Source of the DNA: JANQOH01 sp965201115
GTDB taxonomy: Bacteria > Pseudomonadota > Alphaproteobacteria > UBA7887
Direction of reading: 5' to 3'
Length of the DNA: 64,000 nucleotides
Assembly: GCA_965201115.1 (NCBI GenBank)
Contig: OZ241745.1
Location: forward strand, 558,001-622,000
Shown here: positions 23,321-31,664 of the stretch, piece by piece
How positions within the stretch are numbered: the first letter of the stretch is position 1
How the letters are laid out: each line of letters begins with the position of its first letter
Notes under the pieces: model-generated
The model's database searches: none
Seen by the model: the letters and a program-made list of their open reading frames with translations, nothing else
What the model was told of the DNA's origin: nothing
Translations under genes and position numbers: made by a program

Positions 23321-23851
23321 TCAGAGCAATAGCTGACAGATATGGTCATCGAAGTGATCGGTCACATACGAAGGCACGGAACGGTCCTGCCACAGTAAAA
23401 CATGCCGTTCGATTCCGCGAAACCAATGCATGATCTTCCGCCTGTAACGGTCATCGGTTGCTACTCCATTGGTAAAAATCCACCAAATCGGGATCACGTC
23501 TTCCGGTTGTCCGGCACGTTGGCGCGCCGAATGCAGTATCCCGGGCATCATGTATCTGCATGCCCGTTCGTGCGCATTCCCTGCCGCTCGCTGGCTCTTG
23601 ACTTCGACATATATGGCCTTGCAGGTCGCCGCGTTACGAATCGCGTGGTCGGGACGAATTCCAAGAGCCCGCGAACTTCCCTGCCCGCGTCCATATATGG
23701 CTGCCAAATCTCTCGGCCTGTCGTCGACTGCGAAATCGGTTCCGGCAAGATGCCATCGCATCACTTCGCCGAAGTCCAGCTCAGCCATCTGGCCTCGTCT
23801 GTTGGCTTCATCCTGCCAATTTTCCCTGCCTTCCAGATGTTCACGCGCCAT
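23321..23851 (-). CDS. MunI/EcoRI-family type II restriction endonuclease
   Basis: A 176-residue PD-(D/E)XK nuclease. The active site reads RPD68-x14-E83-V-K85, the same spacing as MunI (PD, 14 residues, ExK). GNAHERACRYM just after it matches the GNA(I/H)ER block shared by EcoRI and MunI. It overlaps the cognate methyltransferase gene by 11 nt. ATG 23851 is chosen over a TTG at 23860. MunI cuts CAATTG; the same specificity is inferred here and untested. It is slightly shorter than MunI (~200 residues). Lower GC than neighbouring genes indicates horizontal acquisition. Confidence 0.75.
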   Translation of the reverse strand: MAREHLEGRENWQDEANRRGQMAELDFGEVMRWHLAGTDFAVDDRPRDLAAIYGRGQGSSRALGIRPDHAIRNAATCKAIYVEVKSQRAAGNAHERACRYMMPGILHSARQRAGQPEDVIPIWWIFTNGVATDDRYRRKIMHWFRGIERHVLLWQDRSVPSYVTDHFDDHICQLLL

Positions 23852-24509
23852 CGGCCTCAAGCCCCCAAGTTGCCCATTCTTGCGATACGGCGCCGCGAGC
23901 GAATAGCTCGATCTTCCGCAGCGCGGGAAACATAGCGTCTATCCGGCGACGCACTTCCTCCGGTTTCTGCGAATGTGCGCCGCGTTTTTCGCTAACGAGT
24001 TGGCGTACATTGCGCGCGCCCCTGGGTTCGGGAATTTTTCCCCGCTTGAAGACGAGACAAAGCTCGCACTGACTCATTGTATAGAAGCCAGGATTGACGC
24101 GCACCTTGTCCCAGACGAACGCTACGGTCGCCCAATTGAAGCCCCACGCCTTGCCCAAGTCTATCGCCTGGTCCAGATGCGGATTCGTAGCCCAGAGGAA
24201 CAGCAGGCAATTATCGGCGGCAATCCGGCCCACCGTGAGCTTCTTGAGCCGGTCGAGCGTCACTGTTCCGTAATGGCGAATCGCGCCGCCCGTATCCTTG
24301 CTGCCCTCGCCTGCGTGTTGCAGCTGCCCCTTGTAGTCCCACGGCGGATCGGCGTAAACGATGTCGAACTTCGACGCGGGGAGATCCGGGAACAACTTTC
24401 TCGGTTTCTGCGTAATCGATGGTCGAGACCGCCGCAAGGGCGTGCTGGCCGGCCGGTTGGGCGCCCGGTCGAACAGTGTGACAGCTGCGTTCGCTTCTCG
24501 ACGTCTCAT
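23841..24509 (-). CDS. MT-A70-family DNA adenine N6-methyltransferase (M.MunI-like)
   Basis: A 222-residue methyltransferase. The catalytic DPPW is at 54-57 (FDIVYADPPWDYKG), with CLLFLWATNPHLDQAIDLGKAWGF and a C-terminal KIELFARG motif for AdoMet binding. MT-A70 proteins include bacterial M.MunI, so this is the protecting partner of the adjacent endonuclease. The modification gene precedes and overlaps the nuclease gene, allowing methylation before cleavage. More AT-rich than the surrounding chromosome. It probably modifies an adenine in CAATTG (inference). Confidence 0.85.
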   Translation of the reverse strand: MRRREANAAVTLFDRAPNRPASTPLRRSRPSITQKPRKLFPDLPASKFDIVYADPPWDYKGQLQHAGEGSKDTGGAIRHYGTVTLDRLKKLTVGRIAADNCLLFLWATNPHLDQAIDLGKAWGFNWATVAFVWDKVRVNPGFYTMSQCELCLVFKRGKIPEPRGARNVRQLVSEKRGAHSQKPEEVRRRIDAMFPALRKIELFARGAVSQEWATWGLEADGA

Positions 24510-24635
24510 GGCGATCAGCCCCTACCCGTTCACGCTGCATGCGGTTGACGCGAAAAGTCGCGGCGGCGCCGCAGCGTTACCGCGCCACCGATGGGCTACC
24601 GTACCCCCGACAACTCGCGTGCGCAACCCGCCCCG

Positions 24636-25304
24636 CTACCCGGCGCCCTCCGCCGCGCGGACGCGCCCGCGCTCGATGACGTAAAGGCGGTCGAGCAGAT
24701 CCTCGGAGTGGGTCGAGTCGGATTCCGACAGCAGCGCCGACAGGCCGAGGTCTTTCAGCCCCGACAGCACTTCCGCCAGCCGGGCGGCGAGCGCCGGCGC
24801 CACGCCCTCGAACGGTTCGTCGAGCAACGCCAGCCCGCGCCCCGCCATCAGAGCGCGCGCCAGGGCGACGAGCTTCTGCTGGCCGCCCGACAGCTGCATG
24901 GCGCGGCGGTTGCCGAAAGCCGCAACTTCGGGCATCAGCGCGCGTATGCGCTCCAGCCGCTCCGCCGCGTCGCGCCGCCGCGCCGCCCACGCGGGCATGA
25001 GGATGTTCTCCTCCGCGCCGAGATTGGGCACCAGCCGCCGATCCTCGGGCATGTAGCCGATGCCGAGCCGCGCGCGCATGTGCGCGCGCAGGCGCAGCAG
25101 GTCCCTGCCGCCGTACAGCGCGGCGCCCGCGCGGGCGGGGACAAGCCCCATGACCGCGCGCATGAAGGTGGTCTTGCCCGCGCCGTTGCGGCCCATCAGC
25201 CCGCACAGGCTGCCGGCCGGAACCGTCAGCGAGACGCCTTCCAGGATCGACGCCCCGGCGATCGACACGCCGAGGCCGGTAACTTCGAGCGCGGGCGCGG
25301 ACAT
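24636..25304 (-). CDS. livF: Branched-chain amino-acid-type ABC transporter ATP-binding protein LivF
   Basis: A 222-residue ATPase. Walker A is GRNGAGKTT, the signature LSGGQQKLVALARAL, Walker B LALLDEPFEG, and the Liv-type GYMPEDRRLVPNLG block is present. It powers uptake of branched-chain amino acids, amides or related compounds with LivG, LivH and LivM. ATG 25304 is 1 nt from the livG stop; a longer frame to 25352 overlaps livG and is unlikely. Last gene of the operon. Confidence 0.9.
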   Translation of the reverse strand: MSAPALEVTGLGVSIAGASILEGVSLTVPAGSLCGLMGRNGAGKTTFMRAVMGLVPARAGAALYGGRDLLRLRAHMRARLGIGYMPEDRRLVPNLGAEENILMPAWAARRRDAAERLERIRALMPEVAAFGNRRAMQLSGGQQKLVALARALMAGRGLALLDEPFEGVAPALAARLAEVLSGLKDLGLSALLSESDSTHSEDLLDRLYVIERGRVRAAEGAG

Positions 25305-25305
25305 C

Positions 25306-26085
25306 TCAGGCGCGCCGGTGCAGTTCGGGGCCGACGACATGCCGGCGCACATCGGCGTCGGCGAGAACCTCGGCGGTGGGGCCGTCGGCGATGGCCCGCC
25401 CGTCGTAGAACGCGATCGTCCGCGCCGCGTAGCGCTCCACCACCTCCATGTCGTGCTCGACGAACAGCGCCGTTATCGATTCGGCGTCGAGCGCCGCCGC
25501 GAGCGTGTCCATGACGGCGGTCTTTTCTTCCGCGGCGATGCCGCTCGTCGGTTCGTCGAGGAGCAGCAGCGTCGTTTCGCCGGCCAGCGCCATCGCGATG
25601 TCGAGCAGTTTGCGCGCGCCCTGCGGCAGCGCGCCGGCGGCGCGGCCGGCGAACGCCTCGATGCCGAAGCGCGCGAGCGCCGCCCGCGCGCGCGCCTCGA
25701 CCGCCGCGTCGCGAAGCGGCCGCCAAAGGCCCGGGCGCGCGCTCCGCGCGATGCCGATGGCGATGATCATGTTGTCGAGCGCCGCAAGCGACGGGAAAAC
25801 CTGCGGGATCTGGAACGAGCGCCGCACCCCGAGCCGCGCGACGCGGCGCGGCGGCAGGCCCGTGATCTCCCGCCCGTTATGCCGGATCGTTCCCGCGTCG
25901 GGCCGCACATAGCCCGTCGCCATGTTCACGAAGGTGGTCTTGCCGGCGCCGTTGGCGCCGATCACGCCGACGCGCTCGCCGGCCTCCACCGTGACGTCGA
26001 CGTTGTCCGCCGCCGCCACGGCGCCGAAGCGCTTGTACAGCCCCCGCGCCTCGAGCGCCGCCCCCCGCGCTTCCGGCGCCGCCAT
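25306..26085 (-). CDS. livG: Branched-chain amino-acid-type ABC transporter ATP-binding protein LivG
   Basis: A 259-residue ATPase with Walker A GANGAGKTT, the LivG-type VRRSFQIPQVFPSLAALDNM, and Walker B LLLLDEPTSGIAAEEK followed by the switch histidine in FVEHDMEVV. The signature segment reads LPQGARKLLDIAMAL, with PQGAR in place of the usual SxGxQ, a common LivG variation. Start 26085 follows the livM stop directly. Works with LivF on the cytoplasmic face of LivHM. Confidence 0.9.
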   Translation of the reverse strand: MAAPEARGAALEARGLYKRFGAVAAADNVDVTVEAGERVGVIGANGAGKTTFVNMATGYVRPDAGTIRHNGREITGLPPRRVARLGVRRSFQIPQVFPSLAALDNMIIAIGIARSARPGLWRPLRDAAVEARARAALARFGIEAFAGRAAGALPQGARKLLDIAMALAGETTLLLLDEPTSGIAAEEKTAVMDTLAAALDAESITALFVEHDMEVVERYAARTIAFYDGRAIADGPTAEVLADADVRRHVVGPELHRRA

Positions 26086-26086
26086 G

Positions 26087-27040
26087 TCAGCCCCGCCGCG
26101 AGACCCGGCGGAACGCCGACCACAGGCCGCCGGGCAGAAACAGGATGATCGCCAGCAGCGCGCCGCCCAGCAGCATCTGCCAGTAATCGGGCGCGTATTG
26201 CAGCGCGTAGCTGCGCACCAGCTCGAAAAGCAGCGAGCCGACGAACGGCGCCGCCACATGCCCCGTCCCCGACAATATGGCGACGAAGACGAACTCGCCG
26301 GATTTCGTCCAGTACACGAAATCCTCGGGCGTGACGTGGCCGATCAGCAGCGCCGTCAGCGCGCCGCCCAGGCCCGACAGCGCCGCCGCCAAAACGTATT
26401 TCAGGTGGATGGCGCGGCGCACCGACGCGCCGAGATATTCCGCGCGCACCTCGTTTTCGCGGATCGCCTCGCCGATATGGCCCATCGTCGATTCGAGATA
26501 GCGGTGCGCCGAGAACGCCGCCGCGAAAGCCAGCGCCGCGACCAGCGCGAACAGAAACAGCGTGAGCCGCGCGTTGTCGCCGGGGTCGAACGCCGCGAAG
26601 GTGGGCGCCGGGACGCCGAACCCGTCGGTGCTGCCCAGCGCCGCGCTGTTGGTGAGCAGGCCGAACAGGATCATCGAGAACGCCAGGCTGAGCATGGCGA
26701 AGAAAATGCCCCGGTAGCGCGACAGCAGAAACCCGAGCGCGAACGCGGCCGCGGCGGCGACAGCCGCCCCGGCGGCGGCCATGACGAACGCATCGGTCAC
26801 GCCGGCGAGCCGGGCGAGCAGCGCCGCCGCATAGGCGCCGAGGCCGTAATACAGCGCCTGCCCGAACGAGACGAGGCCGGCGCGCATCTGGATCGCGAGG
26901 CCGAGAACGACCAGCCCGTTGGCGAGCGCCAGCGCCAGCATGTTGACCGCCCAGCCGGGCAGCCACCACCACGCCGAGACGATGGCGAGCGCGGCGGCCG
27001 CGAGGCCGGCGGCGGTAAGGTCGCGCGGCCGCGCCGGCAC
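26087..27040 (-). CDS. livM: Branched-chain amino-acid-type ABC transporter permease LivM
   Basis: A 317-residue inner-membrane protein with about eight to ten hydrophobic helices. SFGQALYYGLGAYAAALL and YRGIFFAMLSLAFSMILFG are the LivM signature segments, and AIRENEVRAEYLG is the cytoplasmic coupling loop (EAA-type). GTG start at 27040, 3 nt after the livH stop. Confidence 0.9.
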   Translation of the reverse strand: MPARPRDLTAAGLAAAALAIVSAWWWLPGWAVNMLALALANGLVVLGLAIQMRAGLVSFGQALYYGLGAYAAALLARLAGVTDAFVMAAAGAAVAAAAAFALGFLLSRYRGIFFAMLSLAFSMILFGLLTNSAALGSTDGFGVPAPTFAAFDPGDNARLTLFLFALVAALAFAAAFSAHRYLESTMGHIGEAIRENEVRAEYLGASVRRAIHLKYVLAAALSGLGGALTALLIGHVTPEDFVYWTKSGEFVFVAILSGTGHVAAPFVGSLLFELVRSYALQYAPDYWQMLLGGALLAIILFLPGGLWSAFRRVSRRG

Positions 27041-27043
27041 GGC

Positions 27044-27940
27044 CTATATCCGCCGCGCCGCGGCGCGGCCGAACAGGCCCTCGGGCCGCGCGATCAGCAC
27101 CAGCGCCATGACGCCGTACACAACGAACAGTTCCAGTTCCGGCACGACCGCCACCGCCGCGGTGCGGCCGACGCCCACGAGCAGCGCGCCGAGCGCCGCG
27201 CCCTCGATGCTTCCCAGCCCGCCGATCACCACCACCGCGAACGCCAGCACGATAACCTCCACGCCGATGCCCGGCACGACCGAGATCATGGGCGCCGTAA
27301 ACGCCCCGCCGAGCGCGCCGAGGACCGCGCCGATGGCGAAGGTGACGACGAACACCAGCCGCACGTCGATGCCGAGCGCACGGCCCAGCTCGCGGTCGTG
27401 GATCACCGCCTGCAGCAATTTGCCGGCGCGCGTGCGGTTGAGCCCGAACCACGCGAGCCCGCCCACCGCCGCCGCCAGCGCCGCGAGGCAGAAATCGTAC
27501 ACCGGAAACGGTATGCCGCCGACATCGACGAAGCCCAGTTCCGTATAGGGCTGCCACGGCAGGTAGGATTCGACGCCGAAGATCAGCTTGATGACGTCTT
27601 CCAGCATCAGGAACAGCGCGAAGGTGGCCAGCACGATGACGATTTCGTCGCGATCGTAGAGCCAGCGCAGCGCGCCGCGTTCGATCAGCGGCCCGGCGAC
27701 GAGGCCCACCGCGAGCGCCGACGCCAGCAGCAGCGCATAGGTCCAGTACACCGCGCCGCCGCCCGCCAGCCATTCCCCGACCGACCACGCGCCCGCATAG
27801 GCGCCGAGCGCATACAGGCTGCCATGCGCGACGTTGAGAATGTTCATGACGCCGTAGATGAGCGTCAGCCCCGCCGCGACCAGGAACAGCCACGAGGCGT
27901 AGGTCACGCCGTTGACGAGTATCGGGACAGGGTCGAGCAT
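27044..27940 (-). CDS. livH: Branched-chain amino-acid-type ABC transporter permease LivH
   Basis: A 298-residue inner-membrane permease with about eight helices. GLTLIYGVMNILNVAHGSLYALGAY is the classic LivH N-terminal signature, and GIDVRLVFVVTFAIGAVLGALGG with VIGGLGSIEGAALGALLVG forms the second half. It is the first gene of the livHMGF operon. The longer frame upstream of ATG 27940 has no support. No periplasmic binding protein gene (livJ/K type) is adjacent, which is unusual for the complete set. Confidence 0.9.
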   Translation of the reverse strand: MLDPVPILVNGVTYASWLFLVAAGLTLIYGVMNILNVAHGSLYALGAYAGAWSVGEWLAGGGAVYWTYALLLASALAVGLVAGPLIERGALRWLYDRDEIVIVLATFALFLMLEDVIKLIFGVESYLPWQPYTELGFVDVGGIPFPVYDFCLAALAAAVGGLAWFGLNRTRAGKLLQAVIHDRELGRALGIDVRLVFVVTFAIGAVLGALGGAFTAPMISVVPGIGVEVIVLAFAVVVIGGLGSIEGAALGALLVGVGRTAAVAVVPELELFVVYGVMALVLIARPEGLFGRAAARRI

Positions 27941-28055
27941 CGGCGGCCGTTTCGGCGGGGCGGGCGGGGCGCGGGCGGGGCGCGCAACAAAGCACCGCCC
28001 GCGCCCGCAATCAAGCGCCCGCCGCCGGATTTCCCGCGCGCGGCGCGGAAAGCGC

Positions 28056-28084
28056 TTGACAGCGCGCCCGGCGGAGAATATCCG
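28056..28084 (+). promoter_or_regulatory. Upstream tandem promoter of the VapC module
   Basis: TTGACA at 28056-28061 and TATCCG at 28079-28084, 17 nt apart. It sits in a direct repeat (GCGCTTGACAGCGC) that recurs at the second promoter 63 bp downstream. Confidence 0.45.
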
Positions 28085-28118
28085 TAATCGCCAAGCGCCG
28101 GAAAGCGCAACCGAGCGC

Positions 28119-28148
28119 TTGACAGCGCCTCCGGACAACGGTTATACA
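28119..28148 (+). promoter_or_regulatory. Proximal promoter of the VapC module
   Basis: TTGACA at 28119-28124 with TATACA at 28143-28148 (18 nt apart), about 34 nt before the antitoxin ATG. Both elements are close to sigma-70 consensus. The flanking GCGCTTGACAGCGC is shared with the upstream promoter and could be bound by the antitoxin-toxin complex. Confidence 0.6.
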
Positions 28149-28181
28149 GTGCCGCCCCGCACCAAGAGAAAGGCAAACGTC

Positions 28182-28394
28182 ATGAGCATACGGAGCGCCC
28201 CGCTGGACGTTGAGCGCCTTGGCGCCGGCCGTCCGCATACGGTTATGCCGCCGCCCGCCAGCGCGCGCGCCCAGGCGGAGCCGCGAAGCGGCAAGCACGG
28301 GGTCCATGGCGCCCGGGAGCGCCGGGCCCGGTTCGAGCCGATCCCGATACGGGGCGGCTCCATCTCGGACACGGTCATCGAGGACCGGCGCTGA
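28182..28394 (+). CDS. Putative antitoxin of the VapC toxin
   Basis: A 70-residue, Pro- and Arg-rich, probably disordered protein ending IPIRGGSISDTVIEDRR. Position directly before a PIN toxin, small size and an acidic/basic C-terminal tail of this kind point to the antitoxin, which would occupy the PIN active site. No clear DNA-binding domain is visible at the N-terminus, so autoregulation is uncertain. AAAGG precedes the ATG. The gap to the toxin gene is 10 nt. Confidence 0.55.
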   Translation: MSIRSAPLDVERLGAGRPHTVMPPPASARAQAEPRSGKHGVHGARERRARFEPIPIRGGSISDTVIEDRR

Positions 28395-28404
28395 CGCCGC
28401 GCAT

Positions 28405-28854
28405 ATGGCGAATGTCTGGTTCGATACGAGTGCGCTGGTCAAGCTGTACGTGACGGAAAAGGGAACGGCGCGGGTTGCCGGCCTGATCGGGGATTCGGCC
28501 GGTTTCCGCGCCGTCATACTGGATATTGCCCTGGTCGAGGCGCGTTCGGCGATCCGCCGCCGCGAGCGCGAGGGCGATATTTCCAGGTCCGAAGCCGACC
28601 GGATTCTTCGGCGAATCGACGATGACGCCGCCTCGTTTTTCGAGGTGGCGCCCTCCGGCGCCGCGGTGCTCGAAGAAGCGGCGCGATTGCTCGACCGCCA
28701 CCCGCTCCGGGCCTACGACGCCATGCAGCTCGCCGGATGCCGAATCGCCAGCCGCCGGGCGCCCGGCCCGTGGAAATTCGCCTGCGCCGACGCCCGGCTG
28801 TGCGCCGCCGCCGAGCGCGAAGGTCTGACGCCGGAAAACCCCATCGCCCCGTAA
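28405..28854 (+). CDS. PIN-domain toxin (VapC-like ribonuclease)
   Basis: A 149-residue PIN domain. The four acidic positions are visible: Asp7 (FDTSALVKLY), Glu45 (LVEARSA), Asp105 (RAYDAMQLA) and Asp129 (FACADARLCAAA). VapC toxins cut tRNA or rRNA with Mg or Mn ions and are blocked by the cognate antitoxin. All catalytic positions are intact. The gene is followed directly by a palindromic element shared with the convergent tolC-type gene. Confidence 0.88.
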   Translation: MANVWFDTSALVKLYVTEKGTARVAGLIGDSAGFRAVILDIALVEARSAIRRREREGDISRSEADRILRRIDDDAASFFEVAPSGAAVLEEAARLLDRHPLRAYDAMQLAGCRIASRRAPGPWKFACADARLCAAAEREGLTPENPIAP

Positions 28855-28860
28855 CCGGCG

Positions 28861-29008
28861 GGCCCGCTTCCTGGGTGCGCGGGCGTCTCGCCCGCACGTA
28901 TCCGCAAGGCGCGATGCCGCCGGCGGAGGCGCATGTATCGGCGGCATTGAGGCGAATGAATACGTGCGGGCGAGACGCCCGCGCGCCCGGGCCCCGCCTT
29001 CGGCGGGG
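28861..29008. repeat. Dispersed palindromic element between convergent genes
   Basis: Left part has GCGGGCGTCTCGCCCGC and the right part GCGGGCGAGACGCCCGC followed by CCCCGCCTTCGGCGGGG. The left outer hairpin is degenerate (GGCCCGCTTCCTGGGTGC). Located between vapC and the tolC-type gene. Confidence 0.75.
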
Positions 29009-30307
29009 TTACGGCGCGGGGCGGAGGGCCGCCAGCAGGGCCAGCAGGTCTATGCGCGCCGTCTCCAGCCGCAGGCGGTTTTCCAGCCGCTGGAACTCGG
29101 CGTCGAGAACCGTCTGGCGCGCCTCTATGTAATGCACAAGCGTGACGCGGCCCGCCTCGAGTTTTTCGCGCGTCAGCTCCGCCGCCGTGCGGCCGTCGGC
29201 GACCGCGGCGCGGAAGCTTTCGGCGGCGAGCGCCAGGCCTTCCATGAGATCCCGGCCCGTGCGCGCTGAAATCTCGACCCGTTCGCTTTCGGCGCGCAGC
29301 TGGCGGCGCGCGGTTTCCAGCGCCAGTTCGGCGTTGCGCCGCCGCGAGCGCTTGGCGCCGCCTTCGTAGAGGGGGACGGCGAGGCGCACGCCGCCGCTCA
29401 GGTCGAAGGTGCGGATATCGCCCACGCGCCCGGCGCTGGCGGCGGCCTCCAGGCTCAGCGCGGGCAGCAGGTCGGCTTCGCGGAACGCCAGGTCGCCCTC
29501 GGCCGCCTCGACGCGCCGCCGCGCGATGGCGAGCGCCGGCGATTCGCGCGCCGCCAGCGCCAGCGTCGCCTCGGGCCCGGGCGGCAGCGCGGCTTCGAGC
29601 ATTGCCAGCGACGCCGCGGCCAGCGCCGGGCGGTCGGCGCCCGTCAGGCGCGCCAGGCGCGCGCGCGCGATGCCGTAGCGCGCTTCGGCCTCGGCGCGCC
29701 CCGCGCGCGCCCGCGACAGCCGCCGCAGCACCTCGTGCAGCTCGGTGCGATCGAGCATGCCCAGTTCGATGCGCTCGCGCGCCGTGCGTTCGAGCTCGGC
29801 CACCAGCGCTTCGAACTCCCGCCGCCGCTCCACGATGCGCCCGCGGAACACCTGCTCGGCGAAGCTGCGCGCGACCTCGGCCAGCACGCCTTGCCGCGTT
29901 TCGATCGCCGCCGCCTCGGCCTCGGCGATTTCCGCTTCCGCGCCGCGCAACTGCCCCGCCAGGCGCCCGAAGCCATAGAGGTTCTGCGCTACCGTCACGC
30001 CGAGATCGAAAGAGCGCCCCTTGTAGGTGGCGAGATTGCGCGCTTCGTTGCGGTTATAGGAATAGCCGCCGTCGCCGCGCGCGGTCACGGTGGGGCGGTT
30101 CGCGCCGCGCGCTTCTTCCAGCCGTTCGCGCGCCTCGGCGATGCGGTTTTCGGCGGCGCCGATGCGCGGGTCGCGCGCCAGCGCGTCTTCGAACGCCGCC
30201 GCCAGCCCGTACGCCGCGCCCTCTTGCGCCGGCGCGGCGCCGGGCCGGGCGGCGAGCGGCGCGAGCAGAACGAGCGCGGCGAGCGCGCGAACGCAGACAC
30301 GGGCCAC
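29009..30307 (-). CDS. TolC-family outer membrane channel of the type I secretion system
   Basis: A 432-residue protein with a signal peptide (GTG start at 30307; hydrophobic core ALAALVLLAPLA, then AAPAQ). Two homologous halves of long helices are broken by short beta strands, as in TolC. Sequence features include AENRIAEARERLEEARG, TVAQNLYGFGRLAGQ and a second VRLAVPLYEGGAKRSRR. It forms the outer-membrane tunnel for the PrtD-HlyD exporter encoded just upstream; the gap to the hlyD-type gene is 4 nt. Last gene of the operon. Confidence 0.88.
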   Translation of the reverse strand: MARVCVRALAALVLLAPLAARPGAAPAQEGAAYGLAAAFEDALARDPRIGAAENRIAEARERLEEARGANRPTVTARGDGGYSYNRNEARNLATYKGRSFDLGVTVAQNLYGFGRLAGQLRGAEAEIAEAEAAAIETRQGVLAEVARSFAEQVFRGRIVERRREFEALVAELERTARERIELGMLDRTELHEVLRRLSRARAGRAEAEARYGIARARLARLTGADRPALAAASLAMLEAALPPGPEATLALAARESPALAIARRRVEAAEGDLAFREADLLPALSLEAAASAGRVGDIRTFDLSGGVRLAVPLYEGGAKRSRRRNAELALETARRQLRAESERVEISARTGRDLMEGLALAAESFRAAVADGRTAAELTREKLEAGRVTLVHYIEARQTVLDAEFQRLENRLRLETARIDLLALLAALRPAP

Positions 30308-30311
30308 GCCG

Positions 30312-31664
30312 CTATTCCTCCACCAGCGCCCGTTTCAGGATGCCCGCAAGCGGCGCCGCGAGATATTGCAGCGCCGTGCGCTCGCCGCCGGCGAACATGA
30401 TCTCCACCGGCATCCCCGGCCCCAGGACGACGTCGCCCAGGCGCGCCAGCTCCTCCTCCGGCGCGCGGACGCGGGCGACGTAATACGTCTCGCGGGCATC
30501 CTCGTCCTCGAAGGCGTCCGCCGACACCTGTTCCACGACGCCGAGCACTTCCGGCGTGTCGCGCTGCGTGAACGCGGTGAAGCGCAGCCGCGCCTCTTGC
30601 CCGGGATGAACATTATCGACGTCGGTGGGGCGCACCCGCGCCTCGACCACCAGGCGCTCCGCGCTCGGCACGATATTGAGGATGGGCTGTCCCGGCGGGA
30701 TGACCCCGCCCCTTGTGTGCGCGGTAAGGCCGATCACCTTGCCGTCCTGCGGCGCGACGATTTTCGTGCGCTGGAGCACGTCGCGCGCCGCCACCAGGCG
30801 TTCGCCGATTTCGAAGCGTTCCTGGCGCGCCGCCGCGATGCGGTCGGCCACCTCGTTGCGCATGGCGCGTTCGAGCTGGATGATTTCCTGCTGCGCCTCG
30901 CCGATGGCGACGCGGGCGCCGGCGACCTCGGCGGCGATGCTCGCGATGTCTCCCGCGGCCTGTTCGTATTCGCGCCGCCGGGCGATGAGCGCGCCTTCAT
31001 CGACGAGCTGGCTGTCGTAGAGGGCGGAGAGGCCGTCCAGGTCCTTTTCGATCAGCGCGGCCTCGCGCCGGCGCGCGTCGCGGCTCGCTTCCAGCCCGCG
31101 GATTTTCTCCTCGAGCTGGCCGACGCGGTGGCGCAGGATTTCGATTTGGCCCAAATACTGCCGGCGGCGCGCCTCGAACAGGTCGAGCTGCGTCGCCAGC
31201 ATGTCGGCGACGCGCGGATCGTCGCTCCGTTGCAGCAGCTCATCGGAAAACACGATCGTCTCGCGCGCAAGCCGCTCCGACTCCAGCCGGTCGATCTCGG
31301 CCGAAAGCCCGAACCAGCGGCTTTCCAAAAGGTCGAGCTCGGCGCGCGGGCGCGTGGCGTCGAGTTCGATCAGCAGGTCGCCGGCCTTTACCGCGCCGCC
31401 CTCGCGGACATGCAGCGTCTCGACGATGCCGCCCTCGAGGTGCTGCACGGTCTTGTGGGCCGACTCGACCGTGACCTGGCCCGAGGCCACGACGCCTTCC
31501 GTCAGCGGCGCCAGCGAGGCCCAGGCGATGAACCCGCCGAGCGCCACGGCGAGCACGGCGATCCCCGCCCGCGCCGGCGTGTCGCGCTCGACCCGCGCGC
31601 GCAGTTCGCGCAGTTCCTCGCCGCCGCCGCCGTCCGGGCCCGGCGCCGCCGCCGGCTCGATCAT
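30312..31664 (-). CDS. HlyD/PrtE-family membrane fusion protein
   Basis: A 450-residue periplasmic adaptor. One N-terminal transmembrane helix (about residues 33-55) is followed by the lipoyl-type half motif GEGVVASGQVTVESAHKTVQHLEGGIVETLHV, a long coiled-coil hairpin (about 110-300), and the return KIVAPQDGKVIGL. It bridges the ABC transporter in the inner membrane to the TolC-type channel. Start 31664 overlaps the prtD-type stop by 4 nt. Confidence 0.9.
   Translation of the reverse strand: MIEPAAAPGPDGGGGEELRELRARVERDTPARAGIAVLAVALGGFIAWASLAPLTEGVVASGQVTVESAHKTVQHLEGGIVETLHVREGGAVKAGDLLIELDATRPRAELDLLESRWFGLSAEIDRLESERLARETIVFSDELLQRSDDPRVADMLATQLDLFEARRRQYLGQIEILRHRVGQLEEKIRGLEASRDARRREAALIEKDLDGLSALYDSQLVDEGALIARRREYEQAAGDIASIAAEVAGARVAIGEAQQEIIQLERAMRNEVADRIAAARQERFEIGERLVAARDVLQRTKIVAPQDGKVIGLTAHTRGGVIPPGQPILNIVPSAERLVVEARVRPTDVDNVHPGQEARLRFTAFTQRDTPEVLGVVEQVSADAFEDEDARETYYVARVRAPEEELARLGDVVLGPGMPVEIMFAGGERTALQYLAAPLAGILKRALVEE

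Noticed and set aside
23402..23935. Plus-strand frames over the MunI-like endonuclease
   Set aside because: Antisense to a gene with PD-(D/E)XK and GNAHER motifs; no own motifs.
25922..28087. Open frame of 721 residues on the plus strand
   Set aside because: Antisense to livG, livM and livH; composition (His/Arg/Gln rich) is an antisense artefact.
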